The notes: generated from the sequence alone by a model not told the origin. A stretch of 34,925 nt of DNA from an uncultured Lachnospiraceae bacterium (GCA_947385785.1 CANDMH010000008.1:1-34925); one strand, 5' to 3'; shown: positions 8,252 to 16,548, numbered from the stretch's first letter. A program made the numbers and translations.

Positions 8252-8716
8252 ATGAACGATAAACCGTTTACAATCAGAACTATGACAATAGAAGATTACG
8301 AGGGGCTGTATGCCCTGTGGAAAACCATCCGCGGCTTCGGCATGCGCAGCATCGACGACTCCCGGGAGGGAGTGGAGCGCTTTATCAGGCGAAATCCCAC
8401 CACCAGTGTGGTAGCGGTAAACGGGGATGGCGTCATTGTGGGCGGCATTCTCTGCGGCCATGACGGCAGGCGGGGCTGTCTGTACCATGTGTGCGTCCGG
8501 GAGGACTGGCGCAGGCAGGGCATCGGCAAGGCCATGGTGGTTTACTGCATGAATGCCCTGAAGGAAGAGCGGGTCAACAAGGTCAGCCTCATCGCCTTTA
8601 CCGCCAACGATATCGGAAACGCCTTCTGGAACTGTATCGGATGGACGAAGCGGGAAGACCTGAATTACTATGACTTCACGCTGAACGAAGCGAACATAAC
8701 GGCGTTTAACCGGTAA
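8252..8716 (+). CDS. GNAT family N-acetyltransferase
   Basis: Transfers an acetyl group from acetyl-CoA to an amine on an unknown substrate. The protein is 154 aa, standard for a single GNAT domain. The acetyl-CoA loop is plain: VCVREDWRRQGIGKAMV (R/Q-x-x-G-x-G/A), preceded by the beta4 strand CLYHVCV. The C-terminal ANDIGNAFWNCIGWTKREDLNYYDF is the usual 'N..A..fY...GF' region. The ATG at 8252 gives the natural start (MNDKPFTIRTMTIEDYEGL); in-frame starts further up (8195, 8237) lack conserved sequence. A promoter lies about 235 nt upstream. RimI-like or small-molecule acetylation cannot be told apart here. Confidence 0.85.
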   Translation: MNDKPFTIRTMTIEDYEGLYALWKTIRGFGMRSIDDSREGVERFIRRNPTTSVVAVNGDGVIVGGILCGHDGRRGCLYHVCVREDWRRQGIGKAMVVYCMNALKEERVNKVSLIAFTANDIGNAFWNCIGWTKREDLNYYDFTLNEANITAFNR

Positions 8717-8747
8717 GGCGGGCGGCGGGATTTTTTTGAAAGGACGG

Positions 8748-9416
8748 ATGCAAAGGATGGTTTTTGAAGGAAAATATTTTCATTTTGAATATGATGAAGC
8801 GGATCGTGAAGTTGCAGGCGGCATGATTTCGACTGCAGAAGACACATACGAAGAGGTGGCAGCCCGATTTCAGATTGCTGTGATGAATGACAGGTTCACT
8901 TTTCAAATCTGTCCTGATACTGCAACGTTTATCAGGGCGGCAGGTAAGACGGCCGAAACCTGGCAGCCGTGGATGGTTGGATCCGCAGACTATGCCAGAC
9001 GCTTTGTATGTGTACTTTCGCCACGGGTTGTCAGCGACCGGTCCCTGGCTGATATGTTGAAAATTGTAAAACATGAAGTCACACATATTGTATTTGATTC
9101 ACTGGGTGATCCGGATGCAGCCTGTATTGGTATCAGCGAAGGAATTGCGGTCTGGACTGCCGGGCAGATTGAGCCTGATTTTCTGCAGGTGAATGAGGCT
9201 CCTTCCATGATCAAACTGAATGACGAAGACTATTTTTATGAAAACAGCGGCTATCAGTATTCCGGTGTTTATGCAGGATATTTTCTGGAAAAGTTCGGTA
9301 TGGAGGCCTTCAAAAAAGTATATGCGGGCATGGCGCGGTTGGACGAATATCTGTACAATGGGTTTGAGGCGGAAGCAATCATGAAGGCGAAAAATATATG
9401 CAGTATTAATGCATAA
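8748..9416 (+). CDS. cytosolic gluzincin-type zinc metallopeptidase (peptidase MA-like)
   Basis: The protein is about 222 aa and not assigned to a named enzyme. Central sequence KHEVTHIVFD gives an HExxH motif (H109, E110, H113). Eighteen residues later ISEGIAVWTAG supplies the third ligand E131, the spacing typical of gluzincins of the peptidase MA clan. An N-terminal alpha/beta part (residues 1-95) would be the pro-like or substrate-recognition half. There is no signal peptide and no membrane segment, unlike many secreted family members. Possible starts are TTG 8736, ATG 8748 and ATG 8757; 8748 is chosen because AAAGGA precedes it, though only by 3 nt. It lies 31 nt after the acetyltransferase and 63 nt before the next gene, so the three may be one operon. 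Substrate unknown. Confidence 0.65.
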   Translation: MQRMVFEGKYFHFEYDEADREVAGGMISTAEDTYEEVAARFQIAVMNDRFTFQICPDTATFIRAAGKTAETWQPWMVGSADYARRFVCVLSPRVVSDRSLADMLKIVKHEVTHIVFDSLGDPDAACIGISEGIAVWTAGQIEPDFLQVNEAPSMIKLNDEDYFYENSGYQYSGVYAGYFLEKFGMEAFKKVYAGMARLDEYLYNGFEAEAIMKAKNICSINA

Positions 9417-9479
9417 AGTATAGAATTCAGTTTGCGGTAGTGATGGGCAACACATTATCTAAAAAGTAGGAGAAAACAT

Positions 9480-10073
9480 ATGAGTGAAAGCGGCATTTCT
9501 ATCCCCGATATTATGTATTTTTCATCACCGACGGATATGAAAACCGAATACCTTTCGGCAGAAATAACGGGCCAGGTGTTTATGTCCCCCTGGATTGGGA
9601 TTTCTTCCTTATTTATTATCGACAGATTTAAAGAAGCGGGGGCTTATTTTCAAAAAATATTGTCAGAGCATAATCTGAAACTGCTGTCCAGTAACTATAA
9701 CATCGACTACGATGAATGGTGGATCAGTGATTCCCTCCTGGGCAGCCCCTTAAAGGAGGCGCACCTTCGGCATAATATTGCGGCGTTTGCCCATGTGCCG
9801 CCCCTGCGGTCAGTCTCCTCAGGATATATCTACAAACTGGATGTGTCCGGAATAAAGGAAGAATTAAAGCTTTACGTCACAGAGGATGCGGACAGGGAGC
9901 TTGTGTACAGCGGAAAAGAAACAATACCGGTGGTGGAAAAGATTCCCCATACCATTCAGTGGGAGCTGTCTTACAAAGAAGACTTGTCCCGGCCGGGAAA
10001 GGTTAATGCGCGGGATTTGGTATCGGGAGAGGTGAGGGAAGTGATTTTGGCGGATTTGAAATTTTTCACTTAA
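9480..10073 (+). CDS. hypothetical protein
   Basis: A protein of 197 aa that I do not recognise. It has a good ribosome site (GTAGGAG, 9 nt before ATG). No signal peptide, membrane helix or cofactor motif is visible. It reads as a mixed alpha/beta soluble protein with many aromatic residues (YDEWWISDSLLGS, SSGYIYKLDVSGIKEEL), and a C-terminal beta-rich part ending VREVILADLKFFT. It lies 82 nt before the ATPase of the Septu-like pair and 63 nt after the peptidase. An accessory, immunity or toxin role is only a guess from position. Confidence that it is a real gene is good because of the ribosome site and uninterrupted frame. Confidence 0.6.
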   Translation: MSESGISIPDIMYFSSPTDMKTEYLSAEITGQVFMSPWIGISSLFIIDRFKEAGAYFQKILSEHNLKLLSSNYNIDYDEWWISDSLLGSPLKEAHLRHNIAAFAHVPPLRSVSSGYIYKLDVSGIKEELKLYVTEDADRELVYSGKETIPVVEKIPHTIQWELSYKEDLSRPGKVNARDLVSGEVREVILADLKFFT

Positions 10074-10155
10074 TTTGCTAAGCAGTGAGTGGAAACGCAT
10101 TTCCCCAAAGGGTGTTTCTGAAAAATTGCATGTATTCAATTAAGGGGGAGCAGCT

Positions 10156-11511
10156 GTGGACAGGATTTTCATTTCGGAACTGAAGATAGAACATGTCAGG
10201 CATTTAAGGGATATCAGGATATTTCTTTCCGAGGATAAAAGGAAGCACCTGATACTGACCGGGAGGAATGGCAGTGGGAAGACCAGTGTGCTGGAGGCTC
10301 TGGCGCGGAATTTGGAGGGGAAAGTATTGGCCGACAGAGAGCAGGAAATCGAGGAACTAAAACAAATTCAGTATTATGAAAATCTGCTGTGCGAATTGCA
10401 GGATAGAGGGGAAAAAAGTAATCGAACGATAGAAGTAGAAAATGTCCTGAAAAGTATGAAACAGGCACGGGCGGATATCACTGCGGGAGTGTCCATGGAA
10501 TTTATGCTTATGCCAGAAAACATTTGTCTTACAAAATGTATAACAGATGAGCGTTTTTGCAACACAGGGAAAAAAGAGGCAAATGTTAGCGCACAAGAGT
10601 ATAACCCAGCTACAGAGATGTTTAAATATTCTGTTCAAAAGGGAGAATTTATCTTGGCTTATTATAAAGCGGAACGAATCTTTCAGGCGGATGTATCAAA
10701 TCATATTGAAAAGATTGAGTTACAGGACAATTATTCTATAATGGAGGCACCCAGGCAGTTATTTGTAAAATACCTGGCAGATCTTAAGGTAACAGAAGCA
10801 CTTGCCAAAAATAAGGGGAAGTACGAAAAAGCAGAATCTATTAGTCAATGGTTCGATAAATTTACAAAATTACTGCAAAGGATATTCAGCGACGATTCGC
10901 TGGAGCTGATTTTCGAGGAAGAGGATTTTTCTTTCCAAATCAGGGAAAAGGGCAAAGATCCATTTGATTTCAACACCCTGTCGAGCGGATTTGCCGCAGT
11001 ATTGGACATCGTACTGGACATTATCATCAGGATGGAAAAGCAAACAAACCGTTCATTCGACTTCAACATCCCCGGAATCGTTCTGGTGGATGAAATCGAA
11101 ACCCATCTGCACATAGAAATGCAGAAATCGATCCTGGAGATACTGACGACGGTATTCCCCAATATTCAGTTTATTGTGTCCACGCACTCGCCGTTTATCT
11201 TAAACAGTATACCGGATGCGGTAATCTATGACCTGGAGAATCATACTTTGGTGGAAGATGGTCTGGCAGATATTCCCTACGGCGGAATTGTGGAGGGTTA
11301 TTTTCAGGCAAGCGAGATGTCGAAGACTTTGGAAGAGAAATTTACAAGATACAGAGAACTTGTCAGGAAGCAGAACTTGACGGACGATGATTTTGAGGAA
11401 ATCGCGGGTCTGGAAATGTTCCTGAACGAGATACCGGATTACCTTGCACTGGATATCACAACAGAATATCAGAGACTGAAATTGGAGTTTGAAAGCAGGG
11501 AGGATATCTGA
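10156..11511 (+). CDS. AAA/SMC-like ATPase of a Septu-type (PtuA-like) defence pair
   Basis: ABC/RecF-class ATPase of 451 aa. Walker A is GRNGSGKT (G36-T43). The signature region is NTLSSGFAAVLDIVL. Walker B is IVLVDEIETHLH (D312, E313), followed by the switch histidine H344 in VSTHSPFIL. The middle (about residues 55-250) is helical and charged, as in SMC-like insertions. There is no C-terminal TOPRIM domain, so it is not an OLD nuclease by itself; the nuclease is supplied by the next gene, whose ATG overlaps this gene's TGA. An ATPase followed by an HNH gene is the hallmark of Septu (PtuA/PtuB) and of the effector pair in some retrons; no reverse transcriptase is nearby. Start is GTG at 10156 after GGGGGAG. 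The middle of the gene looks more A+T-rich than its arginine neighbours, fitting horizontal transfer. Confidence 0.75.
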   Translation: MDRIFISELKIEHVRHLRDIRIFLSEDKRKHLILTGRNGSGKTSVLEALARNLEGKVLADREQEIEELKQIQYYENLLCELQDRGEKSNRTIEVENVLKSMKQARADITAGVSMEFMLMPENICLTKCITDERFCNTGKKEANVSAQEYNPATEMFKYSVQKGEFILAYYKAERIFQADVSNHIEKIELQDNYSIMEAPRQLFVKYLADLKVTEALAKNKGKYEKAESISQWFDKFTKLLQRIFSDDSLELIFEEEDFSFQIREKGKDPFDFNTLSSGFAAVLDIVLDIIIRMEKQTNRSFDFNIPGIVLVDEIETHLHIEMQKSILEILTTVFPNIQFIVSTHSPFILNSIPDAVIYDLENHTLVEDGLADIPYGGIVEGYFQASEMSKTLEEKFTRYRELVRKQNLTDDDFEEIAGLEMFLNEIPDYLALDITTEYQRLKLEFESREDI

Positions 11512-12173
11512 TGGTTAAGATTGAGCGTTCCTTTCCTGCGCCCGCGTCGTTGGCGATACAGGCTCAAAACCCTTCGGGGGGCAGCTATTCCGAAGCGGAT
11601 GTGATTCAGCGCCTTAAGGCAGATTTCCATAACAAATGCTATATCTGTGAGTTGAAGGGCCTGCAGGATCCGGAGGTAGAGCATTTATTGTCCCATAAAA
11701 ACAGAACATACCCGGAGAGAGTATTTGACTGGAATAACCTGTTCTGGGTCTGCGGACACTGCAATAAGGTGAAGAATCAGCGGAAATATGACGAGGGAGT
11801 TCTGGACTGCTGCAACCGTGATCCGGAAGAGACAATTACTTTCCGGCTTCAGGGAAGAGAAGTTATTGTGATACCCAAAAAACAGAATGATCCAGAAGCT
11901 GTCCTGACAGCAGTGTTGGTTGAAGAAGTGTTTAAGCTGAAAAATACCGCAATGCGGGATTATAAAAGGGAGTTCCGTTTCCGGAAGCTAAACGAGGAAA
12001 TGAATATTTTGTACGATAACCTGGAAGAGATGAAGAAGAATCCCCAGTCCAGAGTCATTATGAGGAAGTTGGAAGCGTTGCTGCGCAGAGAGTCAGCATT
12101 TGCCGCTTTTAAGCGAAACTATATACGGGAGCACAGTAGCCAGTTTCCGCAGTTATTGCAATACACATTATAG
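11511..12173 (+). CDS. HNH endonuclease, PtuB-like partner of the ATPase
   Basis: A 220-aa protein with a zinc-bound HNH fold. C43-x2-C46 (KCYICE) and C81-x2-C84 (WVCGHCNKVKN) form the zinc knuckles. EVEHLLSHKN (E57, H58) supplies the catalytic histidine, and FDWNNLFWVC the central asparagine. The order C-x2-C, VEH..., W-x-NL-x-x-x-C-x2-C-N-x-x-K matches the TIGR02646/PtuB-like group found beside ATPases in defence loci. The C-terminal half (about residues 135-220) is helical and charged, probably the ATPase-binding part. Its ATG overlaps the ATPase stop by one base (TGATG), implying translational coupling and a fixed complex. A small hairpin begins at its stop codon. DNA cleavage in phage infection is inferred from family, not shown here. 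Confidence 0.75.
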   Translation: MVKIERSFPAPASLAIQAQNPSGGSYSEADVIQRLKADFHNKCYICELKGLQDPEVEHLLSHKNRTYPERVFDWNNLFWVCGHCNKVKNQRKYDEGVLDCCNRDPEETITFRLQGREVIVIPKKQNDPEAVLTAVLVEEVFKLKNTAMRDYKREFRFRKLNEEMNILYDNLEEMKKNPQSRVIMRKLEALLRRESAFAAFKRNYIREHSSQFPQLLQYTL

Positions 12174-12191
12174 GAAGCAAGTGCAGCTTCC
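12173..12191 (+). repeat. stop-codon hairpin GGAAGC-AAGTGCA-GCTTCC
   Basis: Perfect 6-bp stem with loop AAGTGCA; its first base is the last base of the preceding TAG stop. The same loop and GGAAG/CTTCC arms occur in the longer hairpin at 34746-34772. No T-run follows, so termination is uncertain. Confidence 0.5.
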
Positions 12192-12249
12192 CATAGTTGA
12201 ATGCGGCGCAAAAACTGCACCTTTTATCAAAAGCACGGGAGGTATAAAC

Positions 12250-13473
12250 ATGAAACAGATACAAGGCGGCGTAACCGCAGCAAAAGGATTTCAGGCAGCA
12301 GGCATAGAAGCAGCCATCAAATACCAGAACCGGAAGGACATGGCCCTGGTCTACAGCGAGGCCCCCTGCGTGGCGGCAGGGACCTTTACCACAAATGTGG
12401 TAAAAGCTGCCCCTGTGCTCTGGGACCGGAAAATCGTACAGGAGTCTCCCTACGTCCAGGCGGTAATCGCCAATTCCGGCATTGCCAACGCCTGCACGGG
12501 AAAGGAAGGCATGGACTGCTGTGCGGCGGAAAGCAAATGTGCAGGCGAACTGCTGGGTATCCCTGAGACTTCCGTTTTGGTGGCATCCACCGGTGTCATC
12601 GGCATGCAGATCCCCGTGGACAGGATCACGGAAGGCATCAAAAAGCTTGCCGCCGCCAAAGCGGACACACCGGAAGCCGGGACGGATGCCGCGAAGGCCA
12701 TCATGACCACGGACACAGTGGAAAAACAGATCGCTGTAACGTTTGAAATCAGCGGAAAAACCGTAACCCTGGGAGGCATGTGCAAGGGTTCCGGCATGAT
12801 ACACCCTAATATGTGCACCATGCTTGCATTCCTTACCACAGACCTGAATATATCAAAACAGATGCTCCAGAAAGCGCTCAGCGCGGATGTGGAGGATTCC
12901 TTCAATATGATTTCCGTGGACGGGGACACCAGTACCAACGATACCCTGTTGATTCTGGCCAACGGGCTTGCGGACAATGAGGCGATTCTGGAGGAAGGGG
13001 AGGACTATGACACCTTCTGCCAGGCCCTGCGTTATGTCACCACATACCTGGCTCGGAAGATGGCGGGGGACGGGGAAGGCGCCACGGCCCTGTTTGAGAC
13101 GAAGGTAATCGGTGCAGCCTCCAAAGAGGATGCCCGGATGCTGGCCAAATCCGTTATCTGTTCCTCCCTGACCAAGGCGGCCATCTTCGGCCACGACGCC
13201 AACTGGGGCAGGATCCTCTGCGCGCTGGGCTACTCCGGAGCACAGTTTGACCCGGAGAACGTGGACCTTTACTTTCAGAGCGCAAGCGGCCGGATTCATA
13301 TCTATGGGAACGGAGCGGCCTGCAGCTACAGCGAGGAAGAGGCCACGAAGATCCTCTCAGACCCGGAAGTCACCGTCCTGGTGGACATGCACATGGGGGA
13401 GCAGGAGGCTGTTGCATGGGGATGCGATTTGAGTTATGATTATGTGAAGATTAACGCGGATTATAGAAGCTGA
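12250..13473 (+). CDS. argJ: bifunctional glutamate N-acetyltransferase / amino-acid acetyltransferase
   Basis: Moves the acetyl group from N-acetylornithine to glutamate, closing the acetyl cycle of arginine synthesis, and in bifunctional forms also makes N-acetylglutamate from acetyl-CoA. The protein is 407 aa, normal for ArgJ. It is a self-cleaving N-terminal-nucleophile enzyme; the cleavage threonine is T190 in KGSGMIHPNMCTMLAFLTTD. The usual residue before it is alanine (ATML); here it is cysteine (CTML). The C-terminal FGHDANWGRILCALGYSGA motif is intact. The start ATG is preceded by GGGAGG at 7 nt; the frame stays open upstream into the HNH gene but without conserved sequence. No ARG box was found directly upstream. 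Mono- versus bifunctional activity cannot be decided from sequence alone. Confidence 0.95.
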   Translation: MKQIQGGVTAAKGFQAAGIEAAIKYQNRKDMALVYSEAPCVAAGTFTTNVVKAAPVLWDRKIVQESPYVQAVIANSGIANACTGKEGMDCCAAESKCAGELLGIPETSVLVASTGVIGMQIPVDRITEGIKKLAAAKADTPEAGTDAAKAIMTTDTVEKQIAVTFEISGKTVTLGGMCKGSGMIHPNMCTMLAFLTTDLNISKQMLQKALSADVEDSFNMISVDGDTSTNDTLLILANGLADNEAILEEGEDYDTFCQALRYVTTYLARKMAGDGEGATALFETKVIGAASKEDARMLAKSVICSSLTKAAIFGHDANWGRILCALGYSGAQFDPENVDLYFQSASGRIHIYGNGAACSYSEEEATKILSDPEVTVLVDMHMGEQEAVAWGCDLSYDYVKINADYRS

Positions 13474-13489
13474 GATTTCGGAAGCCTTT

Positions 13490-13790
13490 GGCATGCAGAC
13501 GGAAGCCATACAGGGAGCGGACAGTCCCGGCATGCAGAAGGAAGCCAGGCAGGGAGCGGACAGTTCTGGTATATGGACAGCTGTCATATAGGGAGCGAAA
13601 AGTCCCAGTATGCAGACTACCTCCATGCAGGAACCAAAAAATCCTGGTATGCGGACAGTCGCCATGCGGGAAACGAAAAATCCCGGTTTGCATATTGCAG
13701 CGGGGCAGCAACCGGAAAGCCCCGGCATTCATACAGCAGTTATGCAGGAACCGTGAAGTCTCGGCTGTGCATTACAACCGTGCAGAGACA
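13490..13790. repeat. 39-bp tandem minisatellite between argJ and the next gene
   Basis: Seven full and one partial degenerate units start at 13490, 13529, 13568, 13607, 13646, 13685, 13724 and 13763. A typical start is GGCATGCAGA, with GGGAGCGGACAGTCCC near the end. The period is 13 codons, so two + frames stay open with 13-residue repeats. Neither has a convincing ribosome site before its first ATG, so I treat it as non-coding. This array is the content of the 330-nt gap. Confidence 0.75.
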
Positions 13791-13803
13791 GGGAGGCGTG
13801 GGA

Positions 13804-14052
13804 ATGAGGCAGAAAATAAACAATGTGCTGAATATCATTATGGGAAGCTCTGTAGGGGTATGGATAGGGCATGGAATCTATACTTACTGGGATTACAAGG
13901 CACATCCGGGTCTCTATGCCATGTATTCTGCTCCATGGTACACCGGCAGCTTAATATATGGCGCAGCAGCGCTGGCCACTCTGGTCATATGTTTCCTGAT
14001 AAAGCTTGTCCTCCGAAAAGGAATGCGGAAGAAAGAGGATAATAGGCAATGA
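13804..14052 (+). CDS. small two-helix membrane protein
   Basis: An 82-aa protein of unknown function. Hydrophobic segments lie at about residues 8-24 (VLNIIMGSSVGVWIGHG) and 46-67 (GSLIYGAAALATLVICFLIKLV), joined by an aromatic loop (YTYWDYKAHPGLYAMYSAPWYTG); a basic tail follows (RKGMRKKEDNRQ). GGGAGG stands 7 nt before ATG 13804, which fixes the start, although the frame is open upstream through the 39-bp repeats. It sits between argJ and argB, on the same strand, so it is probably part of the arginine transcript. No transport motif is recognised. Confidence 0.7.
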   Translation: MRQKINNVLNIIMGSSVGVWIGHGIYTYWDYKAHPGLYAMYSAPWYTGSLIYGAAALATLVICFLIKLVLRKGMRKKEDNRQ

Positions 14053-14164
14053 CGGTTCCGAATGGGCTGATTCCGGAAAGAAACAGAAAACAGGCACAGG
14101 CACTGCAGAGCAGATAAGGAAGAATTGACAGAAAAAAGCCACAATGAGAAAGGAAGCGATACCC

Positions 14165-15070
14165 ATGGAAAAGGACATGGAAAAAGTACTTCAAAAAGCG
14201 GAGGTGCTCATCGAAGCCCTCCCCTATATCCAGCGCTTTAACCGTAAGATTATCGTGGTAAAATACGGCGGCAGCGCCATGAGCAACGAGGAATTACAAA
14301 AAAACGTCATCAAGGATGTGACGCTCCTGAAACTGGTAGGTTTCAAGCCTATCATCGTCCACGGGGGCGGTAAGGAGATCAGCCGCTGGGTAGGAAAAGT
14401 AGGAAAAGAATCCACCTTCGTGAACGGCCTGCGTGTGACGGACGAAGAGACCATGGAGATCGCCGAGATGGTGTTAAACAAGGTGAACAAGGACCTGGTT
14501 ACCATGGTGCAGGAGCTGGGGGTGAAGGCTGTGGGCGTCAGCGGCAAGGACGGCGGCCTGCTGCAGGTGGAGAAGAAATATTCCGACGGCCAGGACATCG
14601 GCTATGTGGGGGAGATTACCCAGGTGAATCCCAAGGTGCTGTACGATTTACTGGAAAAAGATTTCCTGCCTATCGTAGCACCCATAGGCCTGGACGATCA
14701 TTTCCAGACCTATAACATCAATGCCGACGACGCGGCCTGTGCCATCGCCCGTGCGGTGAAAGCGGAGAAGCTGGCTTTTCTGACGGACATCGAGGGCATT
14801 TACAAGGATTTCAAGGAGAAGCAGGGCTTCATTTCCAGGATTACGGCTTCCCAGGCGGAGGAACTGGTAGCCGGGGGCTATATCGGAGGCGGCATGTTGC
14901 CCAAGCTGAACAACTGCACCGCCGCGGTGCGGAACGGCGTAAATCGTGTCCACATCCTGGACGGCCGGATTCCCCACTGCCTGCTGCTGGAAATTTTTAC
15001 CAATCAGGGAATCGGCACCGCCATTGTGGACGACAAAGAAATGGAGCACATGGAAGGAAATATGAATTAG
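14165..15070 (+). CDS. argB: acetylglutamate kinase
   Basis: Phosphorylates N-acetylglutamate with ATP, the second arginine step and usual feedback point. The protein is 301 aa. Amino-acid-kinase motifs: [12 protein letters not shown] (phosphate lysine), [14 protein letters not shown] (substrate glycines), [13 protein letters not shown], and [15 protein letters not shown]. The N-terminal helix [18 protein letters not shown] before the kinase core is the mark of arginine-sensitive hexameric kinases, so arginine inhibition is likely. ATG 14165 is preferred (AAGGAAG 8 nt upstream); an in-frame ATG at 14144 would add 7 residues without a good site. It is followed 82 nt later by argD. Confidence 0.95.
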   Translation: MEKDMEKVLQKAEVLIEALPYIQRFNRKIIVVKYGGSAMSNEELQKNVIKDVTLLKLVGFKPIIVHGGGKEISRWVGKVGKESTFVNGLRVTDEETMEIAEMVLNKVNKDLVTMVQELGVKAVGVSGKDGGLLQVEKKYSDGQDIGYVGEITQVNPKVLYDLLEKDFLPIVAPIGLDDHFQTYNINADDAACAIARAVKAEKLAFLTDIEGIYKDFKEKQGFISRITASQAEELVAGGYIGGGMLPKLNNCTAAVRNGVNRVHILDGRIPHCLLLEIFTNQGIGTAIVDDKEMEHMEGNMN

Positions 15071-15152
15071 GACGCAATCATTAAGCGGCCGGAAATGCTC
15101 TGCGGAGGCCTGGTGCCGGCGGGATATATGCGGAACTGGAATAGGAGGATGA

Positions 15153-16367
15153 ATGATTATGAACATGCAGGAATACATTGATGAAGCGGAAGGCGCGCTT
15201 CTTCACACTTACAACCGTTATCCGGTTGTGCTGGACAGAGGGGAAGGGGTATATTTATATGATACCGACGGCATCAAGTACCTGGATTTCGTCTCGGGTA
15301 TAGGCGTATTTGCCCTGGGATACAATAATAAGGAATACAACAATGCCCTGAAATCCCAGGTTGACAGGCTGCTGCACACTTCCAACTACTATTATAATGT
15401 GCCCGCCATCAACGCGGCGAAGAAGCTGAAAGCGGTATCCGGCATGGACAGGGTATTTTTCACCAATTCCGGCGCGGAGGCTGTAGAAGGTGCGATCAAG
15501 GCCGCCAGAAAATACGCTTATCTCAAAGACGGCAAAACTGACCATGAGATTATTGCCATGAACCATTCATTCCATGGCAGAACCTTCGGCGCCCTTTCGG
15601 TGACCGGAAATCCTAAATATCGGGAACCCTTTTTGCCCATGATTGGAAATGTACGGTTTGCCGATCTGAACGATATAGAGAGCGTAAAAGAACAGATTAC
15701 CGATAAAACCTGCGCCGTTCTTCTGGAGCCGGTGCAGGGTGAGGGCGGCATTCATCCGGCTGATGAGAGCTTCCTGAAAGAAATCAAGGCAATCTGCGAG
15801 GAGAAGGATATCCTCCTGATTCTGGACGAAATTCAGTGCGGTATGGGGAGAACCGGGTATATGTACGCATGGCAGCGCTATGGCGTGAAGCCCGATATCA
15901 TGACTACGGCCAAGGCGCTGGGCTGCGGTGTGCCTGTGGGGGCGTTTCTGATGACGGAGAAGGTGGCACAGAATTCCCTTGCCGCCGGCGACCACGGAAC
16001 TACCTACGGCGGGAATCCTTTTGTCTGCACGGCCGTGGAAAAAGTCCTTGCTTTATTTGAAGAGAATCATATCATAGAGCATGTAAGGGAGGTTGCGCCT
16101 TACCTGGAGAGCTGCCTGGACACCCTGAAGGAAAAGTATGACTGCATTCTGGAGCGCCGGGGGGCGGGGCTTATGCAGGGACTGGTATTTGATCGTCCTG
16201 TGAGAGATATCATCAGCCGGGCGCTGGAAGAAGGGCTGGTTCTAATCAATGCGGGAGAAAATATTATTCGATTCCTGCCGCCGCTTATTATTTCGAAAGC
16301 AAATATTGACGAGATGATTGATATCCTGGAGAGCTGTATGGAACCGCAGGAGGAGCAGGCCGAATGA
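15153..16367 (+). CDS. argD: acetylornithine aminotransferase
   Basis: PLP-dependent class III transaminase that converts N-acetylglutamate semialdehyde and glutamate to N-acetylornithine. The protein is 404 aa. The PLP lysine is K254 in MTTAKALGCGVPVGA; the phosphate cup is FFTNSGAEAVEGAIK; the cofactor aspartate lies in ILLILDEIQCGMGRTG; the substrate motif is NHSFHGRTFGALS. AGGAGG precedes the ATG by 4 nt; a second in-frame ATG at 15159 is also possible. It completes an argC-J-B-D set, sending acetylornithine to ArgJ for deacetylation. No argF, argG or argH follows in this window. A palindromic element starts right after its stop. Confidence 0.95.
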   Translation: MIMNMQEYIDEAEGALLHTYNRYPVVLDRGEGVYLYDTDGIKYLDFVSGIGVFALGYNNKEYNNALKSQVDRLLHTSNYYYNVPAINAAKKLKAVSGMDRVFFTNSGAEAVEGAIKAARKYAYLKDGKTDHEIIAMNHSFHGRTFGALSVTGNPKYREPFLPMIGNVRFADLNDIESVKEQITDKTCAVLLEPVQGEGGIHPADESFLKEIKAICEEKDILLILDEIQCGMGRTGYMYAWQRYGVKPDIMTTAKALGCGVPVGAFLMTEKVAQNSLAAGDHGTTYGGNPFVCTAVEKVLALFEENHIIEHVREVAPYLESCLDTLKEKYDCILERRGAGLMQGLVFDRPVRDIISRALEEGLVLINAGENIIRFLPPLIISKANIDEMIDILESCMEPQEEQAE

Positions 16368-16370
16368 CTG

Positions 16371-16464
16371 CGGCCGAAAACATTTGTCAATGTAAAAGTA
16401 TAACGAGTGGGCGCATCCATGCCGCAAGGCGGGCACTTGGCAAATAGATGCGCTCACGAGTATA
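16371..16464. repeat. family 2 palindromic element (near-complete copy)
   Basis: Starts a few bases after the argD stop. It reads CGGCCGAAAACATTTGTCAA, then TATAACGAGTGGGCGCATC (16399-16417), then GATGCGCTCACGAGTATA (16447-16464), which is its imperfect inverted partner. The copy at 30302-30396 is the same element in the opposite orientation. The rest of the gap to 16548 holds a small GGAATACAATTCC palindrome (about 16514-16526) and no clear promoter. Confidence 0.6.
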
Positions 16465-16548
16465 AACAGCAGGTTCCAATCAATATGGCTGCATTTTTCA
16501 GATTGTGAATAGAAGGAATACAATTCCTGATTGAATCCGGGGGTTAGA

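Noticed and set aside
8714..8740. T-run after the acetyltransferase as a terminator
   Set aside because: The sequence before TTTTTTT is G-rich but has no complementary arm, so no stem forms.
10156..12173. Retron with ATPase/HNH effector
   Set aside because: No reverse transcriptase or msr-msd structure lies on either side.
13488..14042. 184-codon frame with 13-residue repeats beginning MACRRKPYRE
   Set aside because: Made open by the 39-bp repeat period; no ribosome site, and its 3' half is out of frame with the credible membrane-protein gene.
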